The notes beneath the pieces are model-generated. The model searched no databases. It saw only the letters and a list, made by a program, of their open reading frames with translations, and had not been told where the DNA came from. Shown here piece after piece: positions 6,389 to 9,514 of a stretch of 9,514 bases of DNA. The stretch is from Clostridiales bacterium (GTDB taxonomy: Bacteria > Bacillota > Clostridia > Peptostreptococcales > T1SED10-28): contig SLKF01000033.1 of assembly GCA_007134725.1 (NCBI GenBank), positions 1 through 9,514 on the forward strand, given 5' to 3'. Each line of letters begins with the position of its first letter. Within the stretch, counting starts at the first letter, position 1. Position numbers and translations under genes: made by a program.

Positions 6389-7012
6389 TTATTGATTAAT
6401 TTGATTTTCAAACCACTCATAATCAAATTCCATTTTTACCATCTTAGTGTAGGGAAGTTCTTCATCTACTCCATGCAGAAAAAGGATATTGTCTTCAAAT
6501 GCTGCCATACCTGAGATAAATCCATTAGTAAAATTCTGCTCCTCATTTTGACCATTCGAGTATAAGGGTTCGATGGAGTAGTATTCCCCTTCTCTTACAG
6601 TCTCTACATCTAGACTATCATCATAGAACGCTTCTGATTTTTTTATCTTATCAAAAATTTTTTCGATAATCTCTTGGTTATCAATTATCCGTATTTTCTC
6701 TTGAAATACTTCTAATTCTTCGGAATAAATTGCTAGTTGTTCCTCATACTTTTCCCTCTCGGAATCCGATAAATTTTCTCCCTTATTAAACTTCGCCATT
6801 ATACTCTTGGATCGCTCAACCAGCTCTAAGTTCATTTTTGTTACTTCCGGATTCATAATCTTTAATTCTTTTGGGACTTCTACATGGCTTAAGTCTACGC
6901 TTTCTTGCTCACTTGCACCTTCACTATTGTTTTCGTTTTGGGCAGCGTTACCGCAACCGGCTATAATCGATATCGTTACTAATAAAACTATAAATAAGTA
7001 TTTCTTATTCAC
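6389..7012 (-). CDS. Predicted lipoprotein with central coiled coil (207 aa), function unknown
   Basis: Starts at GTG 7012 behind AAGGA; the nearby ATG at 7016 is out of frame. MNKKYLFIVL plus a hydrophobic core leads to the lipobox IAGC with Cys20, then an Asn/Glu/Ser-rich linker. Residues about 50-130 are rich in Lys, Glu, Leu and Ile (EREKYEEQLAIYSEELEVF, NQEIIEKIFDKIKKSEAFY) and should form long helices or a coiled coil. The C-terminal third is more mixed and has a FISGMAAFEDNILFLHGVDE segment. It lies 164 nt downstream of the ABC ATPase stop and 46 nt before the second lipoprotein. It could be an accessory surface protein of the ABC system, but that rests only on position. Confidence 0.8.
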   Translation of the reverse strand: MNKKYLFIVLLVTISIIAGCGNAAQNENNSEGASEQESVDLSHVEVPKELKIMNPEVTKMNLELVERSKSIMAKFNKGENLSDSEREKYEEQLAIYSEELEVFQEKIRIIDNQEIIEKIFDKIKKSEAFYDDSLDVETVREGEYYSIEPLYSNGQNEEQNFTNGFISGMAAFEDNILFLHGVDEELPYTKMVKMEFDYEWFENQINQ

Positions 7013-7163
7013 CCATTCCTTCCCCCTTTCAATTTTGCATCCATATCATTCTATTTATTACAGAAGTCATAAATCTTCTTAGCAAAATATTATCTAACTT
7101 CATGAATTTTTTTCATTCGCAAATAATAACTTTGAAAACTGCCCCGATATTATCATTGCCTAT

Positions 7164-7187
7164 AACGTTTCTAGGGTTAGCGACTCC
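7164..7187. repeat. Imperfect 24-bp direct repeat, copy 2, over the ABC ATPase stop codon
   Basis: Matches 5554-5577 at 20 of 24 positions. It covers the last codons and stop of the ABC ATPase. It overlaps an inverted repeat (7174-7180 with 7188-7194, seven pairs, one wobble) that could fold at the gene end, but no T-run follows, so it is not a clear terminator. Confidence 0.45.
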
Positions 7188-7854
7188 CTAACTCTAGATC
7201 TGACGTTATTTTCCCATCGGATAAATCAATCACCCTATTACATTGGTTAGCTACACTATGGTCATGCGTGACTATAATAATCGTAATCCCTTCGCGGTTT
7301 AGCTCTTTGAAATATTCAATAATTATTTCCTCGTTTTTTTCATCCAGGGAAGCGGTTGGTTCATCTGCTAAAATGATATCCGGTTTGTTTACCAAGGCCC
7401 GTGCAATAGCCGCTCTTTGGCTTTCCCCTCCGGATATATGTTGGGGAAGTTTATTTAATAAGGTGTCGATATTCATTCTTTTGGCTACTTCGTGGACCCG
7501 GCTTTCTATTTGTTGTTTTGAATACCCTTGATACATGAGGGGTAGGGAAATATTATAGAAAATTGTATGATCCGGTATTAATGCAAAGTTTTGAACCACA
7601 AAACCGATATTCTTACTTCTTAGCTTTAGCTGCTTTTTATAGGCACTTTGTTCAATTTTTTCATTTTGAAAATAATAGTCTCCGCTGGAGGAGTTATCCA
7701 AAAAACCGATGATGTTAATTAATGTGGATTTTCCGGCTCCGCTTTTGCCCCGGATGGCTAACAATTCCCCCTGATCTATGGCTAAATCAATATTATTCAG
7801 TGCGATGGTGTTATTCACTTTATAGTGTTTACAGATATTTTTTAATTGAATCAT
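7177..7854 (-). CDS. ABC transporter ATP-binding protein, MacB/LolD type
   Basis: Cytosolic ATPase that normally powers a MacB- or FtsX-like permease (lipoprotein, peptide or drug export). Starting at ATG 7854 (GAGG five nt upstream) it is 225 aa, the standard length. Seen: Walker A GKSGAGKST at 36-44, Q-loop Gln88, signature ISGGESQRAAIARA at 140-153, Walker B IILADEP at 160-166 with Glu165, and H-loop His197. An open frame continues 86 codons further upstream to 8112, but this extension is foreign in composition and matches no N-terminal domain known to me in this family, so I exclude it. No permease or membrane-fusion gene is present; two lipoproteins follow. The DNA just before the start is where the window changes character. 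Confidence 0.88.
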   Translation of the reverse strand: MIQLKNICKHYKVNNTIALNNIDLAIDQGELLAIRGKSGAGKSTLINIIGFLDNSSSGDYYFQNEKIEQSAYKKQLKLRSKNIGFVVQNFALIPDHTIFYNISLPLMYQGYSKQQIESRVHEVAKRMNIDTLLNKLPQHISGGESQRAAIARALVNKPDIILADEPTASLDEKNEEIIIEYFKELNREGITIIIVTHDHSVANQCNRVIDLSDGKITSDLELGSR

Positions 7855-7885
7855 TATTTCCTCATGATTTGATTTTTTTAATATT
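7855..7885. other. Presumed junction between bacterial and archaeal DNA
   Basis: To the left lie a bacterial ABC gene and its ribosome-binding-like GAGG. To the right the DNA becomes strongly AT-rich and the genes archaeal. The reading frame is open across the boundary. The exact point cannot be fixed by eye; A-rich sequence on the minus strand here would give short matches for a join. Positions are approximate. Confidence 0.6.
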
Positions 7886-8112
7886 TTTTCTCTAAATTCT
7901 ATTATATTCTTTAATGATTTAATTTCTTTTTTAAGCCATTCTTTTTCTTCATTGTTATTCATTTCAAAATACCTACTTTTATACAATTTTAATGTTCTTT
8001 TATAAACATTTTCGAAAAAAGAATTGATTTCATCCATTGGAACATATTCTATATCTTCTAGAGAGATTAAAAATTCTCTCCATAATTCATCAAGGAAAAA
8101 TCTAGGAACCAT
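7855..8112 (-). CDS. N-terminal fragment of an unknown, probably archaeal, helical protein
   Basis: From ATG 8112 the frame begins MVPRFFLDELWREF and continues with charged helical segments such as NNNEEKEWLKKEIKSLKNII for about 86 residues before merging in frame with the ABC ATPase. Its start overlaps the end of the RAM-domain gene by 11 nt, as in a tight operon. Codons are AT-rich (many AGA, ATA, TTA, AAA), like the RAM and methyltransferase genes and unlike the ABC ATPase. I take it to be a real gene cut off at the junction. No family is recognised and no motif stands out. Confidence 0.45.
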
Positions 8113-8344
8113 CTTCTATTGTAATTAAAGTTTTAGTTTTTTCGATATCTTCTATTTTTCTTAGATAATTTATTAGAAAATTTTGTATTTCTTCCATATT
8201 GTCTTTTTTTATTTTTATAATTATGTCAAATCCACCATAAAGTTCATCAGCATAAATTACACCAGGTTTTTTTCGTATTTCATTTACAACGGTTCCTTCT
8301 CCACCTCTTTTTATATTAACTAATATAAATGCACTTACGGCCAT
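8102..8344 (-). CDS. Stand-alone Lrp/AsnC ligand-binding (RAM) domain protein
   Basis: 80 aa, the size of a lone RAM domain without the DNA-binding helix-turn-helix. The alpha/beta ferredoxin-like pattern is clear: AFILVNIKRGGEG, VVNEIRKKPGVIYADELYGG, FDIIIKIKKDN, then a helix and KTKTLITIE. In Lrp-family proteins this domain binds amino acids and drives oligomerisation; single-domain forms are common in archaea and may modulate full-length Lrp partners. The ATG at 8344 is preceded by AGGGTGAT, which contains the archaeal GGTGA type of ribosome binding motif. It overlaps the next frame by 11 nt and diverges from the methyltransferase gene across 59 nt. Confidence 0.85.
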   Translation of the reverse strand: MAVSAFILVNIKRGGEGTVVNEIRKKPGVIYADELYGGFDIIIKIKKDNMEEIQNFLINYLRKIEDIEKTKTLITIEDGS

Positions 8345-8373
8345 TTTATCACCCTTATATAATAATACTAAGG

Positions 8374-8383
8374 TTTATTAAAT
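8374..8383 (+). promoter_or_regulatory. Archaeal TATA-like box for the methyltransferase gene
   Basis: Reads tttattaaat, centred about 26 nt before ATG 8404, the spacing expected for a leaderless archaeal transcript. No bacterial ribosome binding site lies before that ATG. The same AT-rich segment could serve the divergent RAM gene on the other strand. Confidence 0.4.
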
Positions 8384-8403
8384 AATTATCTTTTTTAATT
8401 ATT

Positions 8404-9033
8404 ATGAAATACCAACGTAAGAGATATAATAAGAAACACCAGCATTATTATTCTCCAAAACAAACCGGAAAGAAAAGAAATTATAAATTTTCCTCTAGAG
8501 TAAATGGAATACATGCAGATTTTAAAACATCATCAGGAATATTTTCTCCTAGAAGAATAGATTTGGGTAGTTTGACTCTTATAAAAAATATGAGGCTTAT
8601 GAAAGATAGTAGAATCCTTGATTTGGGTTGTGGATATGGAGCAATAGGGATATATGCTGCTAAAATGTGTCCAACATCTAAAATAGTCATGATAGATATA
8701 AATAGGCGTGCTGTAGAATGCGCTAAAGATAATATAAAATTAAATGATGTAAAAAATGCTGTAGCTAAACAGAGTTATGGATTTTCAGTATTAAAAAATC
8801 AAACATTTGATGTAATATTATTCAACCCCCCACAAACCGCTGGTTTAGATGTTTGTTTTGAATTAATTGAAGAAAGTTATGAACACCTCAATAAGAATGG
8901 AAATATTCAGATTGTTGTAAGAAGAAGAAAAGGTGGAGAGAGATTTGAAGAAAAATTAGAGAAATTATTTGGGAATGTCGAAGTTCTCGGAAAAAAAGCA
9001 GGTTATTGGGTATACAAAAGTATTAAAAAATAA
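8404..9033 (+). CDS. Class I SAM-dependent methyltransferase, MJ0882/RsmC-like
   Basis: 209 aa. The SAM fold is complete: motif I ILDLGCGYGAIGIYAA at 71-86, acidic motif II residue in VMIDINRRAVECAKDNIKLN (Asp98), and motif IV DVILFNPPQTAG with NPP at 141-143, the signature of enzymes that methylate a base amino group. SSGIFSPRRIDLGS before motif I and NGNIQIVVRRRKGG after it match the archaeal MJ0882 group and the C-terminal domain of bacterial RsmC/RlmG, which make m2G in rRNA. The substrate here is inferred as structured RNA. The first 27 residues are very basic (Lys/Arg/His/Tyr) and probably bind RNA; MJ0882 as I recall it lacks this tail. The gene lies 19 nt upstream of the tRNA. Confidence 0.85.
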   Translation: MKYQRKRYNKKHQHYYSPKQTGKKRNYKFSSRVNGIHADFKTSSGIFSPRRIDLGSLTLIKNMRLMKDSRILDLGCGYGAIGIYAAKMCPTSKIVMIDINRRAVECAKDNIKLNDVKNAVAKQSYGFSVLKNQTFDVILFNPPQTAGLDVCFELIEESYEHLNKNGNIQIVVRRRKGGERFEEKLEKLFGNVEVLGKKAGYWVYKSIKK

Positions 9034-9067
9034 TAAAATTTCTATATAATAAGCCGGGGTCGCCTAA

Positions 9068-9119
9068 GAACCTTTTTTTTAAAAAATTTCATTAAAAGAA
9101 GTAAAGAAAGGTTGGGCAG
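9068..9119 (+). other. tRNA intron 1, D-loop (between positions 15 and 16), 52 nt
   Basis: A bulge-helix-bulge motif is visible: exon GCCT (9062-9065) pairs with intron GGGC (9114-9117) as the four-pair central helix; three-base bulges AAG (9066-9068) and AGC (9118-9120) lie on opposite strands; and the intron stem AACCTTT/AAAGGTT closes the intron. Cutting after the second base of each bulge gives a normal D-loop. The outer exon helix is weak. Splice points are inferred from structure. Confidence 0.75.
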
Positions 9120-9174
9120 CCTGGTATGGCGCTGGCCTTGAGAGCCAGTTTCCTAACGGATGTATGGGTTCAAA

Positions 9175-9219
9175 ACAATCTTTTTGCAAGCAAAAAGCTT
9201 GACTAAAAAGTTGGGAAAT
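9175..9219 (+). other. tRNA intron 2, T-loop (between positions 59 and 60), 45 nt
   Basis: Outer helix is the T-stem GGG/CCC. Central helix is TTC (9169-9171) with GAA (9215-9217), plus an A-G mismatch. The bulges are AAA (9173-9175) and ATT (9218-9220). The intron stem is CAA-T-CTTTTT with AAAAAG-TTG, enclosing an inner hairpin CAAGC/GCTTG. Cutting after the second base of each bulge restores the seven-base loop TTCAAAT. Confidence 0.78.
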
Positions 9220-9274
9220 TCCCATCCCCGGCGTTTATATATTATCTACTTTTAAGTAGTTTAAAATAGAAAGA

Positions 9275-9281
9275 TTTAAAA
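9275..9281 (+). promoter_or_regulatory. Archaeal TATA-like box for the last gene
   Basis: tttaaaa preceded by a purine-rich gaaaga (BRE-like), centred about 26 nt before ATG 9304, consistent with a leaderless transcript. A perfect short inverted repeat ctactt/aagtag (9246-9259) lies between the tRNA and this box. Confidence 0.35.
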
Positions 9282-9303
9282 TGTGAAAAATTATTTATTC
9301 TTT

Positions 9304-9514
9304 ATGAAAAAATTTAGTATTTTTGATTTAGAACCATTATATCTTTTGAAAGGAATATCTAAAGAAAATGACATAGAAAAATATGTGGATAGCTTGGATT
9401 GTCTCTTGAAAGAAAAGCTTCCAGAAGAAAAAGTAAATGAATATTCAAAAGTTAAAGAAGTTCTTGAAAAATTAAAAGAAGAGGGTTTTTCTGAAATTGA
9501 AAATGCTTTTACAA
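9304..9514 (+). CDS. Start of an unknown protein, cut by the window edge
   Basis: Open from ATG 9304 to the right edge, 70 codons without a stop. It begins MKKFSIFDLEPLYLLKGISK and continues with Lys/Glu-rich predicted helices (EKVNEYSKVKEVLEKLKEEG). No ribosome binding site is seen, but a TATA-like box lies 26 nt upstream, as for the methyltransferase gene. Codon use is very AT-rich, in keeping with the archaeal part. No family is recognised, and nothing in the first 70 residues suggests a membrane or secreted protein. Confidence 0.6.
   Translation, partial: MKKFSIFDLEPLYLLKGISKENDIEKYVDSLDCLLKEKLPEEKVNEYSKVKEVLEKLKEEGFSEIENAFT

Larger units (their letters stand above)
9053..9233 (+). tRNA. 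Archaeal tRNA-Ser (anticodon UGA) with two introns
   Basis: Acceptor stem GCCGGGG (9053-9059) pairs with CCCCGGC (9226-9232); discriminator G9233, the serine identity base; CCA is not encoded. Anticodon arm CTGGC-CTTGAGA-GCCAG gives anticodon TGA. A 15-nt variable region (TTTCCTAACGGATGT) with a short stem marks a class II tRNA. T-stem ATGGG/CCCAT and D-stem GCC/GGC are intact once two insertions are removed. Spliced length is 84 nt: the D-loop becomes TAACCTGGTAT with GG18-19, and the T-loop becomes the canonical seven-base TTCAAAT. A15 can pair with U48 (Levitt pair), which supports the chosen D-loop splice site. No intron is present at the common 37/38 position. It decodes UCA and related codons. 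Confidence 0.88.

Noticed and set aside
7855..8112. Reading the ABC ATPase as a 311-aa protein with a new N-terminal domain
   Set aside because: The 225-aa form has standard family length and its own GAGG; the extension has a different composition and overlaps the archaeal RAM gene as its operon partner, so it is better explained as a junction.
1..9514. CRISPR array, insertion sequence or phage genes
   Set aside because: No regularly spaced repeats, transposase, integrase or terminal inverted repeats were seen on either strand.

Overview
This window looks like two pieces of DNA of different origin joined head to tail. From position 1 to about 7.86 kb, every gene reads leftwards (minus strand). 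The genes have strong AGGAGG-type ribosome binding sites, ATG/TTG/GTG starts and moderate AT content. The set (PRPP synthetase, peptide deformylase, Asp/Glu racemase, RidA, HD hydrolase, a glycine/sarcosine/betaine-reductase component B proprotein, two lipoproteins, a MacB/LolD-type ABC ATPase) points to an anaerobic amino-acid-fermenting Firmicute of the Clostridia. From about 7.87 kb to the end the DNA is clearly more AT-rich, bacterial-type ribosome binding sites disappear, TATA-like boxes sit about 26 nt before start codons, and the genes are archaeal in type: a stand-alone Lrp/AsnC RAM domain, an MJ0882-like methyltransferase, and a tRNA-Ser(UGA) without encoded CCA that is interrupted by two bulge-helix-bulge introns. 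The archaeon may belong to DPANN, but this is inference.

Layout in the direction of transcription of the bacterial part (right to left): ABC ATPase, lipoprotein, lipoprotein, a 430-nt gap holding a decayed reading frame, an orphan grdE-like reductase subunit, two tiny overlapping reading frames of which one looks frameshifted, an HD-domain hydrolase with a 63-aa partner, a gap with a structured RNA-like element behind a TATAAT box, then a tight operon ridA, racemase, def and prs (prs runs off the left edge). The ABC ATPase has no permease and the reductase subunit has no gamma-subunit partner, so both appear as incomplete systems. A 24-bp imperfect direct repeat (20/24) flanks the lipoprotein pair.

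Archaeal part: the minus-strand RAM gene overlaps an unknown helical reading frame. That frame runs without a stop into the ABC ATPase, so the two halves are fused in frame at the presumed junction. The methyltransferase diverges from the RAM gene across a 59-nt promoter region and is followed by the intron-containing tRNA and by the start of an unknown protein that leaves the window.

The two most noteworthy points are the tRNA-Ser, with introns in the D-loop (15/16) and T-loop (59/60) but none at the usual anticodon-loop site, and the bacterial/archaeal junction near 7.86 kb. The junction is most simply an assembly or cloning chimera, though a real transfer event cannot be excluded from sequence alone.
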